Shown here: positions 52,990 to 61,577 of the stretch, piece after piece | Layout: each line of letters starts with the position of its first letter | Numbering within the stretch: the first letter of the stretch is position 1 | Origin: Flavobacterium sp. SLB02 | GTDB taxonomy: Bacteria; Bacteroidota; Bacteroidia; Flavobacteriales; Flavobacteriaceae | Length of the DNA stretch: 64,000 bases | Direction: 5' to 3' | NCBI RefSeq assembly: GCF_009664855.1 | Contig: NZ_CP045928.1 | Span: 4,465,186-4,529,185 of the forward strand | Made by a program: the position numbers and the translations under genes | The notes under the pieces: generated by a model | Database searches by the model: none | The model's input: the letters and a program-made list of their open reading frames with translations, nothing else | What the model was told of the DNA's origin: nothing

Positions 52990-54813
52990 ATGACTACAGA
53001 AGAACAAATCTCCAGAACCCCTTTTCCAAACTCCAAGAAAGTATATGTAAAAGGCGAAATTCACCCCATAGAAGTGGCAATGCGCGAAGTAATCCTAAGC
53101 GACACCAAACTTTCTAATGGCGGAATCGAAAAAAATCCACCTGTAACAATTTACGACACATCAGGCCCATACACAGATCCTAATATCGAAATTGACATTC
53201 GTAAAGGATTACCAAGATTACGAGAAGAATGGATCTTAAACCGAAATGATGTCGAAATACTAAGCGAAATCACATCAGATTACGGACAAACCCGATTGAA
53301 AGACGAAAGTTTAAATCACCTTCGTTTCGAATATTTGCATCAGCCAAAACGAGCCAAAAAAGGAGTAAACGTAACACAATTGTATTACGCCAAACAAGGT
53401 ATCATAACACCGGAAATGGAATATATAGCGATTCGCGAAAACCAACGCATCGAACTTTTGAACGAACAAACCAAAGCCATGAAATGTCAGCACAGCGGAC
53501 ATAGTTTTGGAGCCAACACACCAAAAAGTAAAATCACCCCGGAATTTGTTCGCAGCGAAGTCGCTTGCGGAAGAGCCATTATCCCAAACAACATCAACCA
53601 TCCCGAAAGCGAACCCATGATTGTAGGGCGTAACTTTTTAGTAAAAATAAATGCCAATATTGGAAACAGCGCAGTAACGTCAAGCATCGAGGAAGAAGTA
53701 GAAAAAGCCGTTTGGGCTTGCCGTTGGGGAGCTGACACCATTATGGATTTATCTACCGGAAAAAACATTCACGAAACCAGAGAATGGATTATTCGTAATT
53801 CGCCAGTACCAATAGGGACAGTTCCTATTTATCAGGCATTGGAAAAAGTAAAAGGAATCGCCGAAGATTTAACCTGGGAAGTTTTCCGTGATACCTTAAT
53901 CGAACAGGCTGAACAAGGGGTTTCGTATTTCACCATTCACGCCGGAGTTTTGTTACGTTACATTCATTTAACCGCTGATCGCGTTACCGGAATCGTTTCC
54001 CGTGGCGGATCGATTATGGCAAAATGGTGTTTATTTCATCATAAAGAAAACTTTTTATACACCCACTTCGAGGAAATTTGCGAAATCATGAAACAATATG
54101 ATGTAGCTTTTTCTTTAGGAGATGGTTTACGTCCGGGATCTATTGCAGATGCTAACGACGCTGCACAATTCGCCGAATTGGAAACACTTGGTGAACTAAC
54201 CAAAATCGCCTGGAAACATGATGTTCAGGTTTTCATAGAAGGTCCAGGTCACGTACCAATGCACATGATTAAGGAAAATATGGACAAACAATTAGAACAT
54301 TGCCATGAAGCGCCATTTTATACATTAGGACCTTTAACGACAGATATTGCACCGGGTTACGATCACATCACATCGGCAATTGGAGCCGCAATGATTGGCT
54401 GGTACGGTTGCGCGATGCTGTGCTATGTTACACCAAAAGAACATCTTGGTTTACCTAACAAAAAAGACGTGAAAGACGGTGTAATCACCTATAAAATATC
54501 CGCTCATGCTGCCGATTTAGCCAAAGGTCATCCGGGAGCACAATACCGTGACAATGCCTTGAGTAAAGCCCGTTTCGAATTTCGTTGGGAAGATCAGTTT
54601 AATTTATCATTAGATCCGGATACAGCACGAGAATTTCACGATGAAACACTTCCTGCAGATGGTGCGAAAGTCGCTCATTTCTGTTCGATGTGCGGACCAA
54701 AATTCTGCTCGATGAAAATATCTCAGGAAATTCGTGATGTAGCTGCTGCTGAAAAAGGAATGCAGGAGAAATCAGAGGAATTTATTGAGCAAGGGAAAGA
54801 GATTTATATCTAA
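52990..54813 (+). CDS. thiC: Phosphomethylpyrimidine synthase ThiC
   Basis: The 607-residue radical-SAM enzyme converts aminoimidazole ribotide to HMP phosphate, the pyrimidine half of thiamine. The C-terminal cluster motif CSMCGPKFC is intact near residues 563-571, and core segments (MDLSTGKNIHETREWI, SRGGSIMAKWC, EGPGHVPMHMI) are present. It follows the repeat-rich gap after thiS and lies 43 bases before a ThiE-like gene. Confidence 0.97.
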   Translation: MTTEEQISRTPFPNSKKVYVKGEIHPIEVAMREVILSDTKLSNGGIEKNPPVTIYDTSGPYTDPNIEIDIRKGLPRLREEWILNRNDVEILSEITSDYGQTRLKDESLNHLRFEYLHQPKRAKKGVNVTQLYYAKQGIITPEMEYIAIRENQRIELLNEQTKAMKCQHSGHSFGANTPKSKITPEFVRSEVACGRAIIPNNINHPESEPMIVGRNFLVKINANIGNSAVTSSIEEEVEKAVWACRWGADTIMDLSTGKNIHETREWIIRNSPVPIGTVPIYQALEKVKGIAEDLTWEVFRDTLIEQAEQGVSYFTIHAGVLLRYIHLTADRVTGIVSRGGSIMAKWCLFHHKENFLYTHFEEICEIMKQYDVAFSLGDGLRPGSIADANDAAQFAELETLGELTKIAWKHDVQVFIEGPGHVPMHMIKENMDKQLEHCHEAPFYTLGPLTTDIAPGYDHITSAIGAAMIGWYGCAMLCYVTPKEHLGLPNKKDVKDGVITYKISAHAADLAKGHPGAQYRDNALSKARFEFRWEDQFNLSLDPDTAREFHDETLPADGAKVAHFCSMCGPKFCSMKISQEIRDVAAAEKGMQEKSEEFIEQGKEIYI

Positions 54814-54856
54814 GGAAAAGGATAGAACAAAGAGAATAGAATAAAGAGGAAAGACT

Positions 54857-55447
54857 ATGATTGTAATTACAAATCCTTCTGCTATTGCAAATGAAATCAG
54901 CATTATTGATTCTTTACTGGAAGAAGGATTGTCTTTGCTTCATATCCGGAAACCTGATTTTTCTGCGATCGAAATGGCTCGTTTGATTCATCAGATAAAA
55001 CTGGAGTTTCGTTCTAATCTGGTTTTGCACAATCATCATCAATTAGCCGAAGATTTTGGAATAAAGCGAATTCATTTTTCACAAAAAGACAGGAAAAATA
55101 GTTTTTCAATTCGTCAGGATGAAAAGATATTATCAACATCAACGCATTCTATTGAAGATTTCAATTCTTTAGAAAATGATTTTGATTATGCCTTTTTAAG
55201 CCCTGTTTTCAAAAGTATTTCTAAAGCAGATTATCATCCAAAAGAAAACCTTTTTGAAGCTTTAAAACGAAGAACAAATCACAAAACAAAAGTGATCGCT
55301 TTAGGCGGAATTGATGCTGAAAACATTGCAAAAACTCTTGAAAACGGTTTTGCTAATGTCGCTCTTTTAGGAACCATCTGGAATAATGAAAACCCGATAA
55401 AACAATTCAAATTATGTCAACAAATCGCCCAATCGTACTTAGTATAG
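54857..55447 (+). CDS. ThiE/TenI-like protein, divergent paralogue
   Basis: The 196-residue TIM-barrel protein resembles thiamine phosphate synthase but is more divergent than the ThiE at 56159. It keeps VLHNHHQLAEDFGIKRIHFS and a final VIALGGIDAENIAKTLENGF, but the substrate-binding stretches are altered (LHIRKPDFS where ThiE has VQMRFKN). It may be a TenI-like thiazole tautomerase or a second synthase; sequence alone does not decide. It overlaps thiD by 34 bases. Confidence 0.82.
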   Translation: MIVITNPSAIANEISIIDSLLEEGLSLLHIRKPDFSAIEMARLIHQIKLEFRSNLVLHNHHQLAEDFGIKRIHFSQKDRKNSFSIRQDEKILSTSTHSIEDFNSLENDFDYAFLSPVFKSISKADYHPKENLFEALKRRTNHKTKVIALGGIDAENIAKTLENGFANVALLGTIWNNENPIKQFKLCQQIAQSYLV

Positions 55448-56169
55448 CTGGTTTTGACCCCACTGCTGGCGCTGGTGTTTTGGCTGACATCAAAACATTT
55501 GAGCAACATCAGGTTACCGGATTTGCCATTACAACGGGGAATACCATTCAGACTGAAAATGAGTTTTTTGAAATTGAATGGACTGATTTAAGTTTTGTTA
55601 TTCGATCTATTGAAACTTTATTTCAAAACTATAAAATCAAAGCGGTAAAAATTGGAATTGTACCTTCATTAGATTATTTAAACCAAATTCTTTCAGCAAT
55701 AAAATTAGTGTCCCCAACTACACAAATTGTTTGGGATCCGGTTTTAAAATCAACTACAGCGTTCGAATTCATAAATATGGATGATCAACTGGATTTATAT
55801 AAAATTCTATCAAAAATTGATTTGATTACACCCAATTATAACGAAGCCCAAATTTTATTTCCAGGTTTTATTTCGAATCAGCTTTCGCTTAAAAATGAAA
55901 TCCCAACTTCTGTTTTACTAAAAGGCGGGCACAATCCTTCTGAAATTGGAACAGATCGTTTATTGCTGAAAGATGAAGTTATTGATTTACTTCCATCTAA
56001 TAAAAAATGCTTTGAAAAACACGGTTCCGGCTGTGTATTATCATCTGCAATTACAGCACATTTAGCTTTGAATTACCCCCTAATCAAATCGTGCAAAAAT
56101 GCTAAAACCTACATTGAAAAATACCTGAGTTCAACTTCAAATCTAATCGGATATCACTATGTACCATAA
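55414..56169 (+). CDS. thiD: Hydroxymethylpyrimidine/phosphomethylpyrimidine kinase
   Basis: The 251-residue kinase phosphorylates HMP and HMP-P. Motifs include SIAGFDPTAGAGVLADIKTF at 10-29, ITPNYNEAQ, LLKGGHNPSEI and the anion-hole KHGSGCVLSSAITAHLA. It is coupled by overlap to both neighbours (34 bases before, 11 after). Confidence 0.94.
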   Translation: MSTNRPIVLSIAGFDPTAGAGVLADIKTFEQHQVTGFAITTGNTIQTENEFFEIEWTDLSFVIRSIETLFQNYKIKAVKIGIVPSLDYLNQILSAIKLVSPTTQIVWDPVLKSTTAFEFINMDDQLDLYKILSKIDLITPNYNEAQILFPGFISNQLSLKNEIPTSVLLKGGHNPSEIGTDRLLLKDEVIDLLPSNKKCFEKHGSGCVLSSAITAHLALNYPLIKSCKNAKTYIEKYLSSTSNLIGYHYVP

Positions 56170-56797
56170 ATTGCAATACATCTCACAAGGAAACACAATC
56201 GAAAAACAATTGTACAATATTCATCAGGCGCTGGACGCCGGATGCGATTGGGTGCAAATGCGATTTAAAAACCAAACTACCAAAGATACTTTTGCTTTAG
56301 CGGAAGCAGTAAAGTTTTTATGCGAAGAATATCTCGCCAATTTCATTGTAAATGACAATCTCTATCTCGCTCAGCAAATTGCCGCTGACGGAGTTCATCT
56401 AGGTTTATCAGACATGAAAATTGATGAAGCGCGAGCTATTTTAGGCAATACCAAAATTATTGGAGGAACAGCAAATACTTTTGAAGATATTGAAAATCAC
56501 GTAAAAAACGGCTGTGATTATATTGGATTAGGTCCATTTCGATTTACCAGTACAAAAGAGAAATTAAGTCCAATTTTAGGCTTATCAGGCTATGTTTCCA
56601 TTATTGAAAAGATGAAAAACAGGAATCTTAAAACTCCGGTTTATGCCATTGGCGGCATCACTTTAGAAGATATAAATCCTTTAATGGAAACCGGAATTCA
56701 TGGTATTGCAGTTTCAGGAATGATTACCAATAGTGATCAAAAGAAGAAATTAATTCAACAACTAAACGAAAAGTTATATGCAAACGTCATTGTTTAA
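56159..56797 (+). CDS. thiE: Thiamine phosphate synthase
   Basis: The 212-residue TIM barrel joins HMP-PP and thiazole phosphate. Canonical segments are WVQMRFKN, FIVNDNLYLAQQIAADGVHL, IGLGPFRFTSTK with the conserved Thr/Lys, and YAIGGITLEDI. This copy matches ThiE better than the one at 54857. It overlaps thiD by 11 bases and thiG by 20. Confidence 0.94.
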   Translation: MYHKLQYISQGNTIEKQLYNIHQALDAGCDWVQMRFKNQTTKDTFALAEAVKFLCEEYLANFIVNDNLYLAQQIAADGVHLGLSDMKIDEARAILGNTKIIGGTANTFEDIENHVKNGCDYIGLGPFRFTSTKEKLSPILGLSGYVSIIEKMKNRNLKTPVYAIGGITLEDINPLMETGIHGIAVSGMITNSDQKKKLIQQLNEKLYANVIV

Positions 56798-57554
56798 AAT
56801 TGGAGACAAAACCTTAACCTCCCGCCTATTTTTAGGAACGGGGAAATTTGGTTCGAACCTTGAAATGGAAGAAGCTATTTTAGCTTCTGAAAGTGAATTG
56901 GTTACCGTTGCCCTAAAACGCATCGATTTAGAAACAGAAACCGATGCTATTTTATCGCATTTACAACATCCTAATATTCATTTATTACCCAATACTTCCG
57001 GCGCGAGAAATGCCAAAGAAGCTGTTTTCGCTGCACAATTGGCCAGAGAAGCTTTAGAAACAAACTGGTTAAAGCTAGAAATTCACCCCGATCCTAAATA
57101 CTTAATGCCGGATCCCATAGAAACTTTAAGAGCAACAGAAGAACTGGCTAAACTTGGTTTCTTCGTTTTGCCGTACATCCATGCTGATCCTGTTTTGTGC
57201 AAACATTTAGAAAACGCAGGAACAACCGCTGTGATGCCTTTAGGTTCAACAATTGGCAGTAACAAAGGCCTTAAAACAATAGATTTTCTCGAAATTATAA
57301 TCGAACAAAGCAACGTTCCCGTAATCGTAGACGCCGGAATTGGATCACCATCTGACGCTGCAAAAGCAATGGAAATTGGCGCTGATGCTGTTTTAGTAAA
57401 CACCGCAATCGCCGTAGCCGGAAATCCAAAACTAATGGCGGAAGCTTTTAAGGAAGCGGTTATTGCAGGCAGAAAGGCTTTTGAGGCTAAAATTGCTCAT
57501 CAGCAGAATTATGCTGTAGCTTCTAGTCCTTTAACATCTTTTTTATATGACTAA
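56778..57554 (+). CDS. thiG: Thiazole synthase ThiG
   Basis: The 258-residue enzyme forms the thiazole ring from deoxyxylulose phosphate, dehydroglycine and ThiS thiocarboxylate. It has the catalytic Lys region (LVTVALKRID), GARNAKEAVFAAQLAREAL, and the C-terminal phosphate-binding DAGIGSPSDAAKAMEIGADA. It overlaps thiE by 20 bases, and a 120-base repeat element follows before thiH. Confidence 0.95.
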   Translation: MQTSLFKIGDKTLTSRLFLGTGKFGSNLEMEEAILASESELVTVALKRIDLETETDAILSHLQHPNIHLLPNTSGARNAKEAVFAAQLAREALETNWLKLEIHPDPKYLMPDPIETLRATEELAKLGFFVLPYIHADPVLCKHLENAGTTAVMPLGSTIGSNKGLKTIDFLEIIIEQSNVPVIVDAGIGSPSDAAKAMEIGADAVLVNTAIAVAGNPKLMAEAFKEAVIAGRKAFEAKIAHQQNYAVASSPLTSFLYD

Positions 57555-57559
57555 TGTAT

Positions 57560-57659
57560 TTAACCGCAAAGTTCGCTAAGCTTTGCGAACTCTTCGTCAA
57601 AAATAAGGAAACCCAAAGCTTATCAAACTTTGCGTAAACCTTAGCGCTCTTTGCGGTAA
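57560..57659. repeat. 100-base inverted-repeat element between thiG and thiH
   Basis: TTAACCGCAAAGTTCGCTAA plus G (57560-57580) and CTTAGCGCTCTTTGCGGTAA (57640-57659) are near-complementary at the two ends, with an inner GTTCGCTAAGCTTTGCGAAC hairpin at 57571-57590. No coding content. It lies inside the thiamine operon. Confidence 0.65.
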
Positions 57660-57674
57660 AAAACCACAATCCAA

Positions 57675-58787
57675 ATGAAAACATTCAAATCTGTTTTTGA
57701 ACAATACGACTGGAATACTATTCAATCAAAAATATACCAAACCACATCAAAAGATGTAGAACGCTCCTTGGCCAAAACCAAACGAAATCTCGATGATTTC
57801 CTAGTTCTGATTTCTCCCGTTGCACAAAATTATCTGGAGCAAATGGCACAGGAATGTCATGAAATCACCAAAAAACGTTTTGGTAAGACGATTCAAATGT
57901 ATGCACCGCTTTATTTAAGCAATGAATGCCAAAACATTTGTACCTATTGCGGTTTTAGTTTAGACAATAAAATCAAACGTAAAACCCTTTCTGATGCTGA
58001 GATTAAAATCGAAGTCGAAGCTTTGAAAAATGTTGGTTTCGATCATGTTTTACTAGTAACCGGAGAAGCCAATTATACCGTAAATATCAATTACTTCCTG
58101 AATGCCATTGCTTTGATACGAAAAGAATTTTCGATTATTTCAGTTGAAGTTCAGCCACTTTCTACCGAAGATTACGAGCGTTTGCACAAAGCAGGCGTCT
58201 ATTCTGTTTTGGTATATCAGGAAACGTATCATCAGGAGGTCTATAAAAAATACCATACCAAAGGCAAAAAATCAAATTTCGATTATAGATTAGAAACCCC
58301 TGACAGAATTGGAACGGCGGGAATTCACAAAATAGGTTTAGGCGTTTTATTAGGTTTGGAAGAATGGCGAACAGATAGCTTCTTTAACGCTCTGCATCTG
58401 GATTATCTTCAGAAGAAATACTGGCAGACTAAATACTCTGTTTCTTTCCCCAGATTACGTCCTGCCGAAGGCATTATCGAACCCAATTTTATTATGGACG
58501 ATAAGGATCTAACACAACTTATTTGTGCGTATCGCTTATGGAATGAAGATCTTGAAATCTCGATTTCGACCAGAGAAAATGAAAAATTCAGAAACAACAT
58601 TATCCCTATTGGAGTGACAAGTATGAGCGCCGGATCTAAAACCAATCCGGGTGGTTATGTGGTTGATCCGCAATCTTTAGAACAATTTGAAATCAGCGAT
58701 GAACGCTCAGCAAAAGAAATCGCACAAATCATAACAAATTCAGGTTACGAACCAGTTTGGAAAGATTGGGATAAATGTTACGGGTAA
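57675..58787 (+). CDS. thiH: 2-iminoacetate synthase ThiH
   Basis: The 370-residue radical-SAM enzyme cleaves tyrosine to dehydroglycine for thiazole synthesis. The cluster motif CQNICTYC near residues 92-99 is intact, followed by GLGVLLGLEEWRTDS and a C-terminal domain matching ThiH. It partners with ThiG upstream. Confidence 0.95.
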   Translation: MKTFKSVFEQYDWNTIQSKIYQTTSKDVERSLAKTKRNLDDFLVLISPVAQNYLEQMAQECHEITKKRFGKTIQMYAPLYLSNECQNICTYCGFSLDNKIKRKTLSDAEIKIEVEALKNVGFDHVLLVTGEANYTVNINYFLNAIALIRKEFSIISVEVQPLSTEDYERLHKAGVYSVLVYQETYHQEVYKKYHTKGKKSNFDYRLETPDRIGTAGIHKIGLGVLLGLEEWRTDSFFNALHLDYLQKKYWQTKYSVSFPRLRPAEGIIEPNFIMDDKDLTQLICAYRLWNEDLEISISTRENEKFRNNIIPIGVTSMSAGSKTNPGGYVVDPQSLEQFEISDERSAKEIAQIITNSGYEPVWKDWDKCYG

Positions 58788-58857
58788 GGAAATTTCAAAC
58801 TACAAATTCCCAATTCCAACAATCTAAAATCTAAAATCAACACTCTAAAATCTAAAG

Positions 58858-59568
58858 ATGAGTATTATACAAGAATTCCTCCGTTATAACAGACAAACCA
58901 TTCTTCCTGAAATTGGTGACCAAGGTCAGGAAAAACTAAAAAAAGTAAAAGTTTTGGTCATTGGTGCCGGAGGTCTAGGCTGTCCGATTCTGCAATATAT
59001 TGCGACTGCTGGCGTAGGTCTTATAGGCATTATGGATTTTGATACGATCGAAATTCACAACTTACACCGCCAGATTTTATATACCGAAAGTGAAATTGGT
59101 CAACAAAAAGCTCTTGTTGCGAAAAAAGTGGTTTCGGAACTCAATCCTTTAATCGAAGTAATTGCGATCAGAGAAAAACTGACTATTGAAAATGCCGAAA
59201 AAATCATTCAACAATATGATATTGTGGTAGATGGTTCAGATAATTTTACAACGCGTTATCTGGTAAATGACACTTGTGTTGCTTTACAAAAACCATTGGT
59301 TTACGGAAGTATTCTAAAATTCGAAGGACAAGTCGCTGTTTTCAATCACAACGGAAGTAAAAATTTACGTGATTTATTCCCTGAAATGCCGGATCCAAAA
59401 GATGTTCCAAATTGTGATTTGAATGGTGTTTTAGGAACTTTACCCGGAATAATAGGAACTATGATGGCGCACGAAACCCTTAAATTAATTTTAGAATTGC
59501 CTACTTTAAAAAATGAATTGGTACTCTTTAATACAATCAATTGGAACTTTACAAAACTGAATTTCTAG
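58858..59568 (+). CDS. thiF: ThiF/MoeB-type adenylyltransferase
   Basis: The 236-residue E1-like enzyme adenylates the ThiS C-terminus. It has the nucleotide loop VLVIGAGGLGCPILQYIATA, HRQILYTESEIGQQKA and VVDGSDNFTTRY, with the catalytic-loop Cys in PNCDLNGVLGTLPG. No pair of CxxC zinc motifs is seen, unlike many homologues. It ends in TAG, sharing the palindrome CTAG with the stop of the converging MOSC gene (59565-59568). Confidence 0.92.
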   Translation: MSIIQEFLRYNRQTILPEIGDQGQEKLKKVKVLVIGAGGLGCPILQYIATAGVGLIGIMDFDTIEIHNLHRQILYTESEIGQQKALVAKKVVSELNPLIEVIAIREKLTIENAEKIIQQYDIVVDGSDNFTTRYLVNDTCVALQKPLVYGSILKFEGQVAVFNHNGSKNLRDLFPEMPDPKDVPNCDLNGVLGTLPGIIGTMMAHETLKLILELPTLKNELVLFNTINWNFTKLNF

Positions 59569-60359
59569 AATACAATGTCATCTCCAACACTAATAGTTCC
59601 TGAATTCAGACTTACAATATTAGTCCCAAATAAAACAGAATTATCCACCACTCGATATTTACTTAAGGTTTTGAGAGGTTCTTTTTTTAATTTACCATTT
59701 TCTGGATCATTATTCACCATAATACACCTTCCGCAGGGTTTTATGTTTTTAAATTGTACTGTTCCAATTTTGAAAGTCGTAAAATCATCTTCTTCATGAG
59801 ACGTTTGGGTACTGATTACAATATTGGGGCGAAATCTTAAAATGGTGATTTTATCTGTTAATTTTTCATTTAGAAAATCCAAACTCTGACTTCCTATCAT
59901 TAAATAAGGATAACCATCGGCAAGACTTACATTGAAAGTTTCTTTTAGTCGGGAACTTTCATGTTTACGATCTCCGGGTTTAATGATTTTAACCAGTTTA
60001 CATTGAAAACCCAAATGTTCAGTGAACCATTTAGAAGTTGATTCGTTCACTTCTATAACTTCACTTTTATCATCCCAAACATTCACCGCTATCGAATTCT
60101 CTAAATGTTCATCAATAGAAAATTCATGCTTTTGATCCTGAAATGTAATGCTGATTTTTCCGCCTGAAATCTGTGGATAAAACTGACTCATAATACGATG
60201 TTCCCTCTGCGTTATCATTTGATTATCTGCATCAATCAACATCCATCTGCGGTCATTTTCGAATCCCATTTCTTCGGCTAAAGCTGTTTGGCAACTAATT
60301 CCCGCTAAGCTTTTTATCGGATAAATATAAATTTCTTTTACACTGTAAACTGCACTCAT
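59565..60359 (-). CDS. MOSC domain protein (YcbX-like)
   Basis: The 264-residue protein has an N-terminal beta-barrel domain (IYPIKSLAGIS, GFENDRRWMLID) and a C-terminal MOSC domain (FRPNIVIST; IKPCGRCIMVNNDPENG with the conserved Cys). YcbX/mARC-type proteins carry molybdenum cofactor and reduce N-hydroxylated compounds. It overlaps aat by one base, so it is translationally coupled to it. Confidence 0.9.
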   Translation of the reverse strand: MSAVYSVKEIYIYPIKSLAGISCQTALAEEMGFENDRRWMLIDADNQMITQREHRIMSQFYPQISGGKISITFQDQKHEFSIDEHLENSIAVNVWDDKSEVIEVNESTSKWFTEHLGFQCKLVKIIKPGDRKHESSRLKETFNVSLADGYPYLMIGSQSLDFLNEKLTDKITILRFRPNIVISTQTSHEEDDFTTFKIGTVQFKNIKPCGRCIMVNNDPENGKLKKEPLKTLSKYRVVDNSVLFGTNIVSLNSGTISVGDDIVF

Positions 60360-61000
60360 TATTCCTTATTTTCTATAATAGACATAAATTCTTCACGATC
60401 GATTTCGCGGCAACCTAAACTCTCTAAATGAGGATTATAAACCTGACAATCTAAAAGCTTATAATTCTCTTTTTTTAAATAATTTACCAAAGCAATAAAA
60501 GCGACTTTTGACGCATTTGATACTTTTGAAAACATACTTTCACCACAAAAAACATGGCCTAAATCGATACCATATAATCCTCCAACCAAAACCTCATCCT
60601 GCCAAACCTCAACAGATTTTGCAATTCCCTGTTCATTCAATTTGCAATACGCATCGATCATTTCGTTTGAAATCCAGGTTCCGTTTTGTCCGTCGCGTTT
60701 TATGTTCTGGCAATTCGAAATAACGTCTTTGAAGTTTTTATTCAAAGTAACTTTAAACTGATTCCTGTTCAGGATATTACGCATGCTTTTAGACACAATC
60801 AATTCATCCAGAAACAAAACCATTCTTGGATCTGGCGACCACCAAAGAATTGGATCTCCTTCATTAAACCAAGGGAAAATTCCGCTTTTGTAAGCCAATT
60901 TCAAGCGCTCCGGATCTAAATCACCGCCTATGGCAAGAATTCCTTCTTCATCAGACTCTGAAACGGGAGGAAAAAATAAATCGTTGAATACGTAGTACAT
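60359..61000 (-). CDS. aat: Leucyl/phenylalanyl-tRNA-protein transferase
   Basis: The 213-residue enzyme adds Leu or Phe to N-terminal basic residues, creating N-degrons. It has the FPWFNEGDPILWWSPDPRMV pattern (residues 43-62), NGTWIS, the GGLYGIDLGHVFCGESMFS segment and the final catalytic acid region. It begins a two-gene unit with the MOSC gene. Confidence 0.94.
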   Translation of the reverse strand: MYYVFNDLFFPPVSESDEEGILAIGGDLDPERLKLAYKSGIFPWFNEGDPILWWSPDPRMVLFLDELIVSKSMRNILNRNQFKVTLNKNFKDVISNCQNIKRDGQNGTWISNEMIDAYCKLNEQGIAKSVEVWQDEVLVGGLYGIDLGHVFCGESMFSKVSNASKVAFIALVNYLKKENYKLLDCQVYNPHLESLGCREIDREEFMSIIENKE

Positions 61001-61011
61001 TTTTTAAATTC

Positions 61012-61154
61012 CAAAATTTTTAAATTCCAAATTCCAATTCTCAACACAATATTGTCCTTGCGGGGAACAAAGCAATGACACACGCTATTATTGTGTAAAA
61101 AAAACAAAATTCCAAACCCCAATTGCATATTTCATGAATTGGAATTTGGAATTT
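61012..61154 (-). repeat. AATTCCAA repeats; the 61109-61154 pair also acts as terminator-like hairpin
   Basis: Copies at 61012-61040 (AATTCCAAATTCCAA) form the first cluster. At 61109-61154, AAATTCCAAACCCCAATT (61109-61126) faces AATTGGAATTTGGAATTT (61137-61154). On the minus strand this folds and is followed by eight Ts. It lies just beyond the DUF3127 stop, so here the repeat likely ends that transcript. Confidence 0.6.
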
Positions 61155-61174
61155 ATTTTTTGAGATTTAAACTT

Positions 61175-61546
61175 TTAGAAAGGTAAATCGTCCGGTTCGT
61201 CTTCGTTTAAATTAGTTGCCGGAGCAAAAGCTTCTGCAGCAGGCATTGCCGGAGTTTGACCAGGACCTTCTGGCGCTAATCTTTCGATTCTCCAACCTTG
61301 AATACTATTGAAATATCTGGTTTCTCCTTGTGGATTAACCCATTCTCTTCCTCTTAAATTGATAGAAACTTTTACGGCCTCACCTTGTTTGTAGCTACTT
61401 AATAAATCGCATTTATCTTGTGTAAACTCGATCAGAATATGCTGTGGATACTGCTCATCTGTGGTAACAACCAACTCTCTTTTTTTGAATGCAGCACTCA
61501 CTTGTTGCTCTGGGTTCACCACTTTTACTTTTCCTGTAACTTCCAT
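61175..61546 (-). CDS. DUF3127 protein, OB-fold with SSB-like acidic tail
   Basis: The 123-residue protein matches DUF3127, a small family common in Bacteroidota. About residues 1-90 are beta-rich, like an OB fold (VTGKVKVVNP, HILIEFTQDKCDLL, NLRGREWVNP). The last part is an Ala/Pro linker and an acidic tail EDEPDDLPF. That tail resembles the SSB C-terminal peptide, which binds repair and replication proteins. A single-stranded nucleic-acid role is inference. It follows a flavin reductase-like gene by 31 bases. Confidence 0.85.
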   Translation of the reverse strand: MEVTGKVKVVNPEQQVSAAFKKRELVVTTDEQYPQHILIEFTQDKCDLLSSYKQGEAVKVSINLRGREWVNPQGETRYFNSIQGWRIERLAPEGPGQTPAMPAAEAFAPATNLNEDEPDDLPF

Positions 61547-61577
61547 CTTCTTTCTATATTAATTATTGTTTCTTTTC

